Positions 23,798-31,506 of a stretch of 46,020 bases of DNA are shown here, in pieces. This DNA is from Nonomuraea ceibae (GTDB taxonomy: Bacteria > Actinomycetota > Actinomycetes > Streptosporangiales > Streptosporangiaceae), in assembly GCF_019396325.1 (NCBI RefSeq), contig NZ_JAHKRO010000077.1, positions 1 to 46,020 of the forward strand. The letters run 5' to 3'. The position numbers and the translations under genes are program-made. The notes under the pieces are model-generated. The model searched no databases. It was not told the DNA's origin and saw only the letters and a program-made list of their open reading frames with translations. Within the stretch, counting starts at the first letter, position 1, and the number at the start of each line of letters is the position of its first letter.

Positions 23798-24970
23798 CTA
23801 TGTCAAAGCCTGCTCGATGTCGGCCCAGAGGTCCTCCGGGTGCTCGATGCCGACGGCGATCCGTACCGTGCCCTCGCCGATCCCGTGGCGTGCCAGCTCC
23901 TCGGCGGGCAGCGCGCGGTGGGAGGTGGTGGCCGGGTGCAGGACGAGCGTCTCGACGCCGCCCAGCGACGGGGCCAGCAGCGCGAGCCGTACCGAGCGCA
24001 TGAACCGCTCCCCCGCGGCCCGCCCGCCGGTCAGGTCGAAGGCCAGCACGCCGCCGAAGTCGGGCAGCAGCTTGCCCGCCAGCTCGTACGACGGGTGCGA
24101 GGGCAGGCCGGGCCAGTGCACGGCGGCCACGGCGGGGTGCTCGGCGAGCCGGGTCGCCAGCAGCCGGGTGTTGGCGCAGTGCCGTTCCATGCGCAGGGCG
24201 AGCGTCTGCAGGCCGCGCAGCGTCAGCCAGGCCGCGAACGGGTCGGCCGACGCGCCGAGCTCGATGGCGAAGTGCCACGTCTTCCGGTGCAGGGCGTCGT
24301 CGGCGAACACCGCGAGGCCGCCGACGACGTCGGTGTGCCCGGACAGGTACTTGGTCGTGGAGTGCAGGACGATGTCGGCGCCGTGCTCGATCGGGCGGCA
24401 CAGCATGGGCGTGGCGAAGGTGTTGTCCACGGCGACCGGGACGCCGAGCTCGCGGGCCGCCGCGCACATGCCGGGCAGGTCGGCGACGCGGCCCATCGGG
24501 TTGGCGATCGTCTCCAGGTAGACGAGCCTGGTCTCGGGCCGCACCGCCGCGCGCAGGGCGTCGGGGTCGTTCTCGGGGACGAAGCCGACCTCGATCCCGA
24601 ACCTGGCCGCCAGCTCGTTGATCATCGCCGCGGTGCCGCCGTACAGGGCCTGCTGGGCGATCAGGTGGTCGCCGGGCTTGAGCAGGCCGAGCAGGACGGT
24701 GCTGATCGCGCCCATGCCGGAGCCGGTGGCGATCGCGGCGGCGCCGCCCTCCAGGTCGGCGACCGCCTCCTCCAGGGAGCGGACGGTCGGGTTGCCGTAG
24801 CGGCCGTAGACGAACGAGCCGTCGGGGCGGCTCATCGCGTCGGCCATGACCGCGGGGTCGTCGAAGACGAATCCGGACGTCTGGTACAGGGGGACGGCGA
24901 TCGGGCGGCTGCCCTCGACCGGGGGCTGGGGCAGGTGGACCGCTCGGGTTTCGGGGCGGTATGCGCTCAT
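23798..24970 (-). CDS. Trans-sulfuration family PLP enzyme (cystathionine/methionine gamma-lyase or synthase type)
   Basis: The 390-residue protein has the Cys/Met metabolism PLP fold: VYGRYGNPT (PLP phosphate contacts from the partner subunit), ATGSGMGAIS, LVYLETIANPMG, VAVDNTFATP, and HSTTKYLSGHTDVVGG with the Schiff-base lysine. The family includes cystathionine gamma-synthase and gamma-lyase, methionine gamma-lyase and homocysteine-forming sulfhydrylases, which I cannot separate by eye. It is divergent from the MocR-type regulator at 25031, whose control it probably shares. The gene is not coupled to ArsR downstream because the inverted repeat intervenes. Confidence 0.88.
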   Translation of the reverse strand: MSAYRPETRAVHLPQPPVEGSRPIAVPLYQTSGFVFDDPAVMADAMSRPDGSFVYGRYGNPTVRSLEEAVADLEGGAAAIATGSGMGAISTVLLGLLKPGDHLIAQQALYGGTAAMINELAARFGIEVGFVPENDPDALRAAVRPETRLVYLETIANPMGRVADLPGMCAAARELGVPVAVDNTFATPMLCRPIEHGADIVLHSTTKYLSGHTDVVGGLAVFADDALHRKTWHFAIELGASADPFAAWLTLRGLQTLALRMERHCANTRLLATRLAEHPAVAAVHWPGLPSHPSYELAGKLLPDFGGVLAFDLTGGRAAGERFMRSVRLALLAPSLGGVETLVLHPATTSHRALPAEELARHGIGEGTVRIAVGIEHPEDLWADIEQALT

Positions 24971-25006
24971 GACGGTAAGCGTCTCCGGAAATGCCGTGGT
25001 AAGTCA

Positions 25007-25047
25007 GGGCCAATCTGACAAAATTGGTTCATGAATGGGGCCAATCT
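25007..25047. promoter_or_regulatory. Direct and inverted repeats in the MocR divergent promoter
   Basis: GGGCCAATCT occurs at 25007-25016 and 25038-25047, 31 bp apart (about three helical turns). ATTGG at 25023-25027 is inverted relative to CCAAT within the first copy. The second copy lies inside codons 3-6 of the regulator. Mixed direct and inverted half-sites are typical of MocR/GabR regulators. Confidence 0.55.
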
Positions 25048-26545
25048 CGATGATCTCGTCGACCTGCTGGGCCGGTGGGCGTCCGGGCGCGGGCCGCTCT
25101 ACCTGCTCCTGGCCGCCCGGCTGCGGGCCCTCGTCGACGACGGCGTGCTGGCCCCGGGCGAGACGCTGCCGCCCGACCGGGCGCTGGCCGCGCGGCTCGC
25201 GGTCGGCCGGGGCACCGTGGTGGCCGCCTACGACCTGCTCCAGCAGGAGGGCCGGGTGGTGCGCCGGCAGGGCAGCGGCACCCGGGTCGCCCCGATGGAC
25301 CTGTCCGCCGCCCGCTCGCTGGACGGCGTGCCCGCCAACCCGCTGCTCATGCACATCCTGCATCCGCCGGACGGCGTGGCGCTGCTGACCTGCGCCGCCC
25401 CCGACGAGCCGCCGCCCGAGCTGGCCGAGGCGTACGCGGAGGCCGCCGCCGCCCTGTCCGGCGTGCGCGACCTGGGCTACCAGCCCGCCGGGAACGCGAC
25501 GCTGCGCCAGGCCGTGGCCGACTACTACACCGGCCGGGGGCTGCCCACCACCCCGCACGAGATCGTCGTGACGAACGGCGCGCAGCAGGCGCTCACCCTG
25601 CTCGCGGGGCTGCTGCTGACGCCGGGCGACACGGTCCTGACGGGCTCGCCGACGTACCCGGGCGCGCTGGAGGTCTTCCGCCACGCCGCCGCCGTCGTCC
25701 GCCCGGCCCGCCTCGATCCCGCCCTCGATCCCGCCCGCCCGGATCCTGGCGCGGCCTCCGTGCCGGACGTGGCCGCCGCGATGAGGGACCGGCCCGCCCT
25801 GGTGTACGCGGTGCCGACGGCGAGCAACCCGACCGGTTCGGTGATGCCCGCCGGAGCGCGGCGGCGGCTGGCCGAGCTGGCCGCCCGGCACGATGTGCCG
25901 CTGATCGACGACGAGGTGTGCGCGGAGCTCTGCTTCACCGGCGAGACCCCGCCGCCCCTCGCCGCGTACTCCCCGGGCTCCCCCGGCTCGCGCGGCTTCC
26001 CCGGCTCGCGCGGCGAGCAGGTGATCACGATCGCGTCGCTGTCGAAGGTGGTGTGGGGCGGGCTGCGGATCGGCTGGATCCGCGCCCCCGCCGCGCTGGC
26101 GTCGCGGCTGTCGCGGCTGCGCGCCGTGCACGACCTCGGCGGCGAGGTGATGGGCCAGCTCGCCGCCGCCGCGCTGCTGCGCCGCCTCGACGGCATCCGG
26201 CGGGCGCGCGTGGCGGAGCTGCGCGCCCGCCACGACCACCTCCGCGCCGAGCTGCGCGCCCTGTTGCCGTCGTGGTCGTTCGAGCCCGCCGCGGGCGGCC
26301 AGACGATCTGGGTACGGCTGCCGCGCGGCGACGCCGACTCCTTCGCCCAGGTCGCGCTCAGGCACGGGGTCGCGGTGCCGCCGGGCCGCTCCTTCGACCC
26401 GCTCGGCGGCCACCCCCGTCACCTGCGGCTGCACTTCCTCTTCCCGGAGGAGGAGCTGTCCCGGGCGGTGCGCGCGCTGGCCGCCGCCTGGGACGCCTAC
26501 GACGGCACGGCCAGGCCCGCCGCCCGGCAGCCGCTCGTCGTCTGA
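25031..26545 (+). CDS. MocR-type regulator (GntR helix-turn-helix fused to aminotransferase domain)
   Basis: The 504-residue protein joins a GntR winged helix (about residues 20-90: LYLLLAARLRALVDDG, LPPDRALAARLAVGRGTVVAAY) to a fold type I aminotransferase-like domain (about 120-490). The latter has VTNGAQQAL, PTASNPTG, IDDEVCAEL and IASLSKVVWGGLRIGW with the PLP lysine. MocR/GabR proteins use bound PLP or its adduct with an amine as the sensing ligand. It is divergent from the trans-sulfuration enzyme gene and probably regulates that gene and itself. Confidence 0.92.
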   Translation: MNGANLDDLVDLLGRWASGRGPLYLLLAARLRALVDDGVLAPGETLPPDRALAARLAVGRGTVVAAYDLLQQEGRVVRRQGSGTRVAPMDLSAARSLDGVPANPLLMHILHPPDGVALLTCAAPDEPPPELAEAYAEAAAALSGVRDLGYQPAGNATLRQAVADYYTGRGLPTTPHEIVVTNGAQQALTLLAGLLLTPGDTVLTGSPTYPGALEVFRHAAAVVRPARLDPALDPARPDPGAASVPDVAAAMRDRPALVYAVPTASNPTGSVMPAGARRRLAELAARHDVPLIDDEVCAELCFTGETPPPLAAYSPGSPGSRGFPGSRGEQVITIASLSKVVWGGLRIGWIRAPAALASRLSRLRAVHDLGGEVMGQLAAAALLRRLDGIRRARVAELRARHDHLRAELRALLPSWSFEPAAGGQTIWVRLPRGDADSFAQVALRHGVAVPPGRSFDPLGGHPRHLRLHFLFPEEELSRAVRALAAAWDAYDGTARPAARQPLVV

Positions 26546-26600
26546 TCGCCGGTAGCTGACACGCCGCCGCCGGGCGGGCCGGGTGCGGCAAGGTGAGCAC

Positions 26601-27299
26601 ATGACGTTCGTGCTCGTACACAGCCCCAGCGTGGGACCGTCCACCTGGGCCCCCGTGGCGGCGGCGCTGGAGCGCCGGGGCCACACCGCCGTCGTGCCCG
26701 ACCTGACCGGGGTGACGGCCGGCCCCGCGCCCTACTGGCCGCGCGTCGTCGCCGCCGTGCGCGACGCGGTCCAGGAGGCCGCGCCCGGCGGCGGGCCGCT
26801 CGTGCTGGCCGCGCACAGCAACGCCGGCCTGTTCGTGCCGGTGATCAAGGAGGGGCTGGGCGAGCGGGTGGTGGCGTGCGTGTTCGCCGACGCCCACCTG
26901 CCGCCGCCGCGCGGCCTGGTGCGCCCCGGGCAGGACGACTTCCTGCCGTTCCTGCGCGAGCTGGCCGGCGACGACGGGCTGCTGCCGCGCTGGACCGACT
27001 GGTGGGGCGAGCAGGACGTCGCCCCCATGTTCCCGCCCGACGCGGCGGCGCGGGCCCGGGTGGAGGCCGAGCAGCCGCGCCTCCCGCTCGCCTTCTACAC
27101 CGACCCCGTCCCGGTGCCCGCCGGGTGGGACGCCGTCCGCTGCTCCTGCCTCTGGTACGGGCCGCCGTACGACACCGTGGCCGACGACGCGCGCCGGCGC
27201 GGCTGGCCGGTGCTGCACGCGCCCGGCCTGCACCTGCACCAGCTCGTCGACCCCGAGGGGGTGACCGCCGCCCTGCTGAAGCTCTCGCGCAGGTCGTGA
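26601..27299 (+). CDS. Alpha/beta hydrolase
   Basis: The 232-residue protein has the alpha/beta hydrolase layout: VLVHSPSVGPSTW near the start (oxyanion-hole loop), the nucleophile elbow VLAAHSNAG with the catalytic serine, and a late histidine in LHLHQLVDP. It is compact, has no signal peptide and is probably a cytosolic esterase or amidase of unknown substrate. AAGGTGAG precedes ATG 26601; the upstream in-frame GTG 26583 has no such site. It lies 45 bp before the ABC transporter genes on the same strand and may be co-transcribed with them. Confidence 0.82.
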   Translation: MTFVLVHSPSVGPSTWAPVAAALERRGHTAVVPDLTGVTAGPAPYWPRVVAAVRDAVQEAAPGGGPLVLAAHSNAGLFVPVIKEGLGERVVACVFADAHLPPPRGLVRPGQDDFLPFLRELAGDDGLLPRWTDWWGEQDVAPMFPPDAAARARVEAEQPRLPLAFYTDPVPVPAGWDAVRCSCLWYGPPYDTVADDARRRGWPVLHAPGLHLHQLVDPEGVTAALLKLSRRS

Positions 27300-27344
27300 A
27301 TTCCTCACTGCCGCCGCGGCGCCGGCTCCGGAAGAGTCGTCCGC

Positions 27345-28232
27345 ATGACAGCGATTCAGGTGCGGGGGCTCGGCAAGAGCTACGGCGGCTTCCCGGCCGT
27401 GCGTGACGTCTCGTTCGAGGTGTCCCAGGGAGAGATCTTCGCGCTGCTCGGCAGGAACGGCTCCGGCAAGACCACGACCGTCGAGCTGCTGACCGGGCTG
27501 CGCCGGCCCGACGCCGGGACGGTGCGGGTGCACGGCCTCGACCCGGTGGCCGACCGGGCGGCCGTGCGGCAGCGCACGGGCGTCATGCTCCAGGAGGCGG
27601 GGTTCTTCCCCGACCTGACGGTGGCGCAGACCGTCGACACGTGGGGCGGCTTCACCGCCGCGCCCCGGCCCGGCGGGGAGGCGCTGGAGCTGGCGGGGCT
27701 GTCGGCCAAGGCGGGCACCCGGGTGCGGCAGCTGTCCGGCGGCGAGAAGCGGCGGCTCGACCTGGCGCTCGCCCTGCTCGGCCGCCCCGACGTGCTCTTC
27801 CTCGACGAGCCGACCACCGGCATGGACCCCGAGGGCCGCCGCGACACCTGGCAGGTGATCCGCGAGCTCGCCGGGCGCGGCACCACCGTCCTGCTGACCA
27901 CCCACTACCTGGAGGAGGCGCAGCGGCTCGCCTCGTCCCTGGCCGTCATGGACGCGGGCCGGATCGTCGCCTCGGGCGGCATGGCCGAGACGCTGGCCGC
28001 GCGGGGCGGCCGGGTCGCGTTCCGGCTGCCCGACGGGGTGGACCCGGAGAGCCTGCCGCTGCCCGTCACCCGCGAAGGCGACCTGGCCGTGTGCCGCGCC
28101 GACGACCCTGACCTGGCGGCGCAGACGCTGCTGACCTGGGCCGCCGGGCGCGGCCTGCGGCTGGCTGGCCTGGAGGTCCGCGCCGCCACCCTCGAAGACC
28201 TCTTCCTCGACCTGCCCGGGAGCGTTCGATGA
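27345..28232 (+). CDS. ABC transporter ATP-binding protein
   Basis: The 295-residue ATPase has Walker A LLGRNGSGKTT, the signature LSGGEKRRLDLA and Walker B VLFLDEPTTGMD, followed by the switch histidine in LLTTHYLEEA. The last 75 residues form an extra domain found in DrrA-type ATPases of ABC-2 exporters. It energises the membrane partner encoded next, with which it overlaps by four bases (ATGA). The unit continues into a histidine kinase and response regulator. The likely role is export of a drug, lipid or antimicrobial compound. Confidence 0.95.
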   Translation: MTAIQVRGLGKSYGGFPAVRDVSFEVSQGEIFALLGRNGSGKTTTVELLTGLRRPDAGTVRVHGLDPVADRAAVRQRTGVMLQEAGFFPDLTVAQTVDTWGGFTAAPRPGGEALELAGLSAKAGTRVRQLSGGEKRRLDLALALLGRPDVLFLDEPTTGMDPEGRRDTWQVIRELAGRGTTVLLTTHYLEEAQRLASSLAVMDAGRIVASGGMAETLAARGGRVAFRLPDGVDPESLPLPVTREGDLAVCRADDPDLAAQTLLTWAAGRGLRLAGLEVRAATLEDLFLDLPGSVR

Positions 28233-28939
28233 CCCTCGCCGCCGCCTACAACCTCGGCACCCGGCTGTTCTGGCGGGACAAGGCCATGCTCTTCGCCTCC
28301 GTCGTCACGCCCGTCGGGCTGGCCGTCGGCATGCCGGTGCTCATGCGCAACGTGACCTCCGAGGGCGTGACCGCCGCCACCGAGATCTTCCAGGGCACGC
28401 TGGCGATCCTGCTGTCGATCACCACGTTCATGAACATCGCCGTCGCCCTTACCGGCCGGCGCGACCAGCTCGTGCTCAAGCGGCTGCGCACCAGCAGGCT
28501 GACCGACGCGCAGATCCTGGCCGGGCAGATCGCCAGCACGGTCACGCAGACCGTGGCGCTCGTCGCGCTGTCCACGGTCGCGGTGCGGGTGCTGGCCGAC
28601 GTGCCGTTCCCGCCCGACCCGGTGCTGTACGCGGCCGCCGTGGTGCTCGGGTCGGCCGTGATGGCCGTGCTCGGCGCCGCCTACACCGCCGCGATCCCCC
28701 GTGCCGAGCTGGCCGCCGCGTACACCATGCCGGTGTTCCTGCTCGCCGCGGTGGGCGCGGGCGCGATGCCGATCCCGCTGCCGGGCTGGGCCGGCACGCT
28801 GCTCGGGCTGCTGCCGACGAGCGCCGTGGTCGACGCCGTCGCCCGGGGGGACGTGCTGGCGCCCGCGCTCAACCTGGCCGCCTGGGGGGCCGCCGGGCTG
28901 GTCGCGCTGCGGTGGTTCAGGTGGGAGCCTCGGCGATAA
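28229..28939 (+). CDS. ABC-2 type transporter permease
   Basis: The 236-residue protein has about six membrane helices, with MNIAVALTGRRDQLVLKRLRT between helices 2 and 3, the charged coupling segment common in ABC-2 permeases. It starts inside the stop codon region of the ATPase gene and should form a dimeric exporter with it. The kinase gene begins 2 bp after its TAA. Confidence 0.9.
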   Translation: MTLAAAYNLGTRLFWRDKAMLFASVVTPVGLAVGMPVLMRNVTSEGVTAATEIFQGTLAILLSITTFMNIAVALTGRRDQLVLKRLRTSRLTDAQILAGQIASTVTQTVALVALSTVAVRVLADVPFPPDPVLYAAAVVLGSAVMAVLGAAYTAAIPRAELAAAYTMPVFLLAAVGAGAMPIPLPGWAGTLLGLLPTSAVVDAVARGDVLAPALNLAAWGAAGLVALRWFRWEPRR

Positions 28940-28941
28940 TC

Positions 28942-30150
28942 GTGGCCGTGACGTCCTCCCCGGCCTCCTCCGCCGTCTCCTCCGCGTCCTCCGCGTCCTC
29001 CGCACGACGGCTGGCGAGCGGCCTGCTGATCGCCGTGTCCGTGGCCTACTCGATCATCGGGCTGCTCTACTTCCTCACCGGCACGCTGGCGAACGGGCTC
29101 GTGGCCAGCGCCGCGATGGCGGGCGTCGTCGGGCTGAACCACGTCAACATGCGGGCCGCCCTGCGCGGCGCGCGGCCGCCGCTGTTCCCGCTCACCGTGC
29201 TGCTGCAGGCGGTGGTCACCTACGTGCCCGACTACCTGCTGCCCGCGGGCTACTCTGCGGTGGCCGCGCCGATGCTCGCCGGCGCCGCGCTGGTGTTCCT
29301 GCCCCTGGGCTGGGGCGCCGCGACGGTCGGCCTCATGATGGCCTACATGTGGGCCGGGCTCTTCCAGGTTCTTCCGCCCGTCGTCATGCTCTTCTACCTG
29401 ATGACCGTCCCCATCACCGGCGCGCTCAGCTACGCCCTCGTCCGGTTCGTCCGGGTGTCGGCCGACCTGGAGGAGGCCAGGGCCGAGCTGGCCGAGGCGG
29501 CCGTGCTCAAGGAACGGCTGCGCATCTCCCGCGACCTGCACGACGGGCTGGGCCACAGCCTCACCGCGATCGCGCTCAAGGGCGACCTGGCCGCGCGCCT
29601 GATCCCCCGCGACCCCTCCGCCGCCCACGGCGAGGTCACCGCGCTCGTCAAGGTGGCCAGGGAGGCGGCCCAGGACGTCCGCCAGGTGGCGCGCGGCTAC
29701 CGCAGGCTGTCGCTCACCGGCGAGGTCGACCGCGCCGTGGCGCTGCTGGAGTCGTCCGGCGTGAGCTGCCAGGCGCACCTGGCCGACGCGCCGCTGCCCC
29801 GGCACGCCGACGAGGCGCTCGCCTGGGCCGTCCGCGAGGCCGCCACGAACGTCCTGCGCCACACCCGCGCCACCACCTGCACGATCACCACCTCCGCCCA
29901 CGCCGGCCGGCTCCGCCTGGAAGTGGCCAACGACGGCGTCACCCCGCCCGCCACCATGTCCGCCACCCTGCCCGCCGCCATGTCCGGCGGGTACGCGCAT
30001 CCGGTCCCCGGAGACGCGGCCGTCACGGAGCCGCCCGCCGGGGGCGGGCTCGTCGGGCTGGCGGAGCGGGTGGAGCAGGCGGGCGGCACGTTGCACGCGG
30101 CGCGGTCGGGCCCCGACGGGTTCCTGCTGGCGCTGGAGGTGCCGGCGTGA
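28942..30150 (+). CDS. Sensor histidine kinase (DesK/NarL-type)
   Basis: The 402-residue protein begins with a Ser/Ala-rich stretch, then five or six membrane helices with almost no extracellular domain, the intramembrane-sensing layout. The HisKA_3 motif SRDLHDGLGHSLTAIALK carries the phosphorylated histidine near residue 200. The ATPase domain has EAATNVLRHTRA (N box), VANDG and GGGLVGLAERVEQAGG (G box). I start at GTG 28942, just after the permease stop; GTGs at 28912, 28921 and 28948 are alternatives. Its TGA overlaps the response regulator GTG, so the four genes form one coupled unit, probably sensing stress relieved by the exporter. Confidence 0.92.
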   Translation: MAVTSSPASSAVSSASSASSARRLASGLLIAVSVAYSIIGLLYFLTGTLANGLVASAAMAGVVGLNHVNMRAALRGARPPLFPLTVLLQAVVTYVPDYLLPAGYSAVAAPMLAGAALVFLPLGWGAATVGLMMAYMWAGLFQVLPPVVMLFYLMTVPITGALSYALVRFVRVSADLEEARAELAEAAVLKERLRISRDLHDGLGHSLTAIALKGDLAARLIPRDPSAAHGEVTALVKVAREAAQDVRQVARGYRRLSLTGEVDRAVALLESSGVSCQAHLADAPLPRHADEALAWAVREAATNVLRHTRATTCTITTSAHAGRLRLEVANDGVTPPATMSATLPAAMSGGYAHPVPGDAAVTEPPAGGGLVGLAERVEQAGGTLHAARSGPDGFLLALEVPA

Positions 30151-30752
30151 TCCGGGTGCTGCTGGCCGAGGACATGCACATGATCCGCGCCGCCCTCACG
30201 GCGCTGCTGCGGCTGGAGCCGGACCTCGAGGTGGCCGCCGAGGTCACGCGCGGCGACGAGATCGTGCCCGCCGCCCTGCGGACGCGCCCCGACGTGGCGA
30301 TCGTCGACATCGACCTGCCGGGCGTCGACGGCATCACCGCCGCCGCCGAGCTGCGCGAACGCCTCCCGTCGTGCCGGATCCTGGTGCTGACCGCGCTGGG
30401 CCAGCCGGGCCAGGTGCGGCGCGCGCTGGCCGCCGGCATCGAGGCGTTCCTGGTCAAGGACGCGCCCGGCGACCGGCTGGCCGACGCCGTCAGGCGCACC
30501 GCCGCCGGGCTGCGCGTGCTGGACGCGGAGCTGGTGTCGTCGGCGATGGAGTACGGCGAGAGCCCGCTCACACCGCGCGAGGCGACGGTGCTGAAGGAGG
30601 CGGCCAGGGGCGCCCCCGCCGAGGAGATCGCCGCCCGCCTGCACCTGTCGCCGGGCACCGTGCGCAACTACCTGACGGGCGCGATCACGAAGACCGGCGC
30701 CCGCAACAAGATCGACGCCATCCGCATCGCCGAGGACGCCGGCTGGCTGTGA
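30147..30752 (+). CDS. Response regulator, NarL/LuxR family
   Basis: The 201-residue protein has a receiver domain with LLAEDMHM (acidic pocket), phospho-acceptor Asp in VAIVDIDLPGVDG, Thr in VLTALG and Lys in FLVKDA, followed by a LuxR-type helix-turn-helix LTPREATVLKEAARGAPAEEIAARLHLSPGTVRNYL, given here as one region near residues 137-172. It starts at GTG 30147 in a 4-bp overlap with the kinase gene and most likely activates the upstream exporter genes when phosphorylated. Confidence 0.94.
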   Translation: MIRVLLAEDMHMIRAALTALLRLEPDLEVAAEVTRGDEIVPAALRTRPDVAIVDIDLPGVDGITAAAELRERLPSCRILVLTALGQPGQVRRALAAGIEAFLVKDAPGDRLADAVRRTAAGLRVLDAELVSSAMEYGESPLTPREATVLKEAARGAPAEEIAARLHLSPGTVRNYLTGAITKTGARNKIDAIRIAEDAGWL

Positions 30753-30758
30753 CCGCCG

Positions 30759-31412
30759 TCAGATGTCGGTGATCCGCACGCCGGCGTGCGCCTTGTAGCG
30801 GCGGTTCACCGAGATGAGGTTGGCGGTCAGCGCCTCGACCTGGTGGGCGTTGCGCAGCCGCCCGCCGTAGACGCCGCGCACCCCCGGGATGACCCCGGCC
30901 AGGGCCTGCACGGTGTCGGTGGCCTCCCGGTCGTCGCCGAGCACCAGCACGTCGAGGTCCACCTCGTCCACCGCCGGGTCCAGGAGCACGACGGCCGACA
31001 CGTGGTGGAACGCGGCCACCACCCGGCTGCCGGGCAGCACCGCCGCCGCCTGCTGCGCCGCGCTGCCCTCGGCCACGGGCAGTGCGTAGGCGCCCTGCTT
31101 GTCGAACCCGAGCGGGTTCACGCAGTCCACGACGATCTTCCCGGCCAGCTCGGCGGTCAGCGATTCGAGCAGCGCCTTGTGCCCGTCGTACGGGACGGCC
31201 ACGATCACGATGTCGGCGCCGGCGGCCACGTCGGCGTTGGCGCCGCCGGTCGCGCCGGAGCCGATGGACTCGGCCGCCTCCCGCGCCCGTTCGGCGCTGC
31301 GCGACCCGATCGCCACCTGGAGCCCCGCCAGCGCGAACCGGCGCGCCAGCCCCTTCCCCTGGTCACCGGTGCCGCCGAGAATGCCGATGGAAAGCCCGCT
31401 CACGTCAGTCAT
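30759..31412 (-). CDS. npdG: F420-dependent NADP+ reductase
   Basis: The 217-residue protein has the nucleotide-binding GILGGTGDQGKGLARRFA, IGSRSAERA for the NADP phosphate, VIVAVPYDGH, VDCVNPLGFD and VVAAFHHVSA, the pattern of F420H2:NADP+ oxidoreductases. These pass hydride between coenzyme F420 and NADP, linking F420-dependent enzymes to the NADPH pool. ATG 31412 gives the better N-terminus; ATG 31424 is in frame and neither has a Shine-Dalgarno. It ends 6 bp from the convergent response regulator gene. The terminator upstream separates it from the lipase gene. Confidence 0.88.
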   Translation of the reverse strand: MTDVSGLSIGILGGTGDQGKGLARRFALAGLQVAIGSRSAERAREAAESIGSGATGGANADVAAGADIVIVAVPYDGHKALLESLTAELAGKIVVDCVNPLGFDKQGAYALPVAEGSAAQQAAAVLPGSRVVAAFHHVSAVVLLDPAVDEVDLDVLVLGDDREATDTVQALAGVIPGVRGVYGGRLRNAHQVEALTANLISVNRRYKAHAGVRITDI

Positions 31413-31466
31413 AGGCTCGATCATGCCAGCCCGGCAGGTCAGCGCGTCCCTCCGGGGCCGCCGCTG

Positions 31467-31499
31467 CCCACCGGGCCCGGGGATGGCGGGCCCGGTGGG
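31467..31499 (-). terminator. Terminator hairpin after the lipase gene
   Basis: CCCACCGGGCCC (31467-31478) and GGGCCCGGTGGG (31488-31499) form a perfect 12-bp stem with a 9-nt loop, starting 8 bp beyond the lipase stop codon. It should separate the lipase transcript from the reductase gene. Confidence 0.8.
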
Positions 31500-31506
31500 G
31501 TGGCGG

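Noticed and set aside
22554..25013. 819-residue minus-strand open frame covering the dehydratase, ArsR and trans-sulfuration genes
   Set aside because: Only the last 306 codons are the dehydratase. Upstream it reads the ArsR and trans-sulfuration genes out of frame, giving an Arg/Ala-rich shadow product; ATG 23474 overlapping the ArsR stop is the real start.
28449..28451. TTA in the ABC permease gene
   Set aside because: Out of frame; it spans CTT-ACC codons. The same applies to the TTA string at 41565-41567 in the peptide gene.
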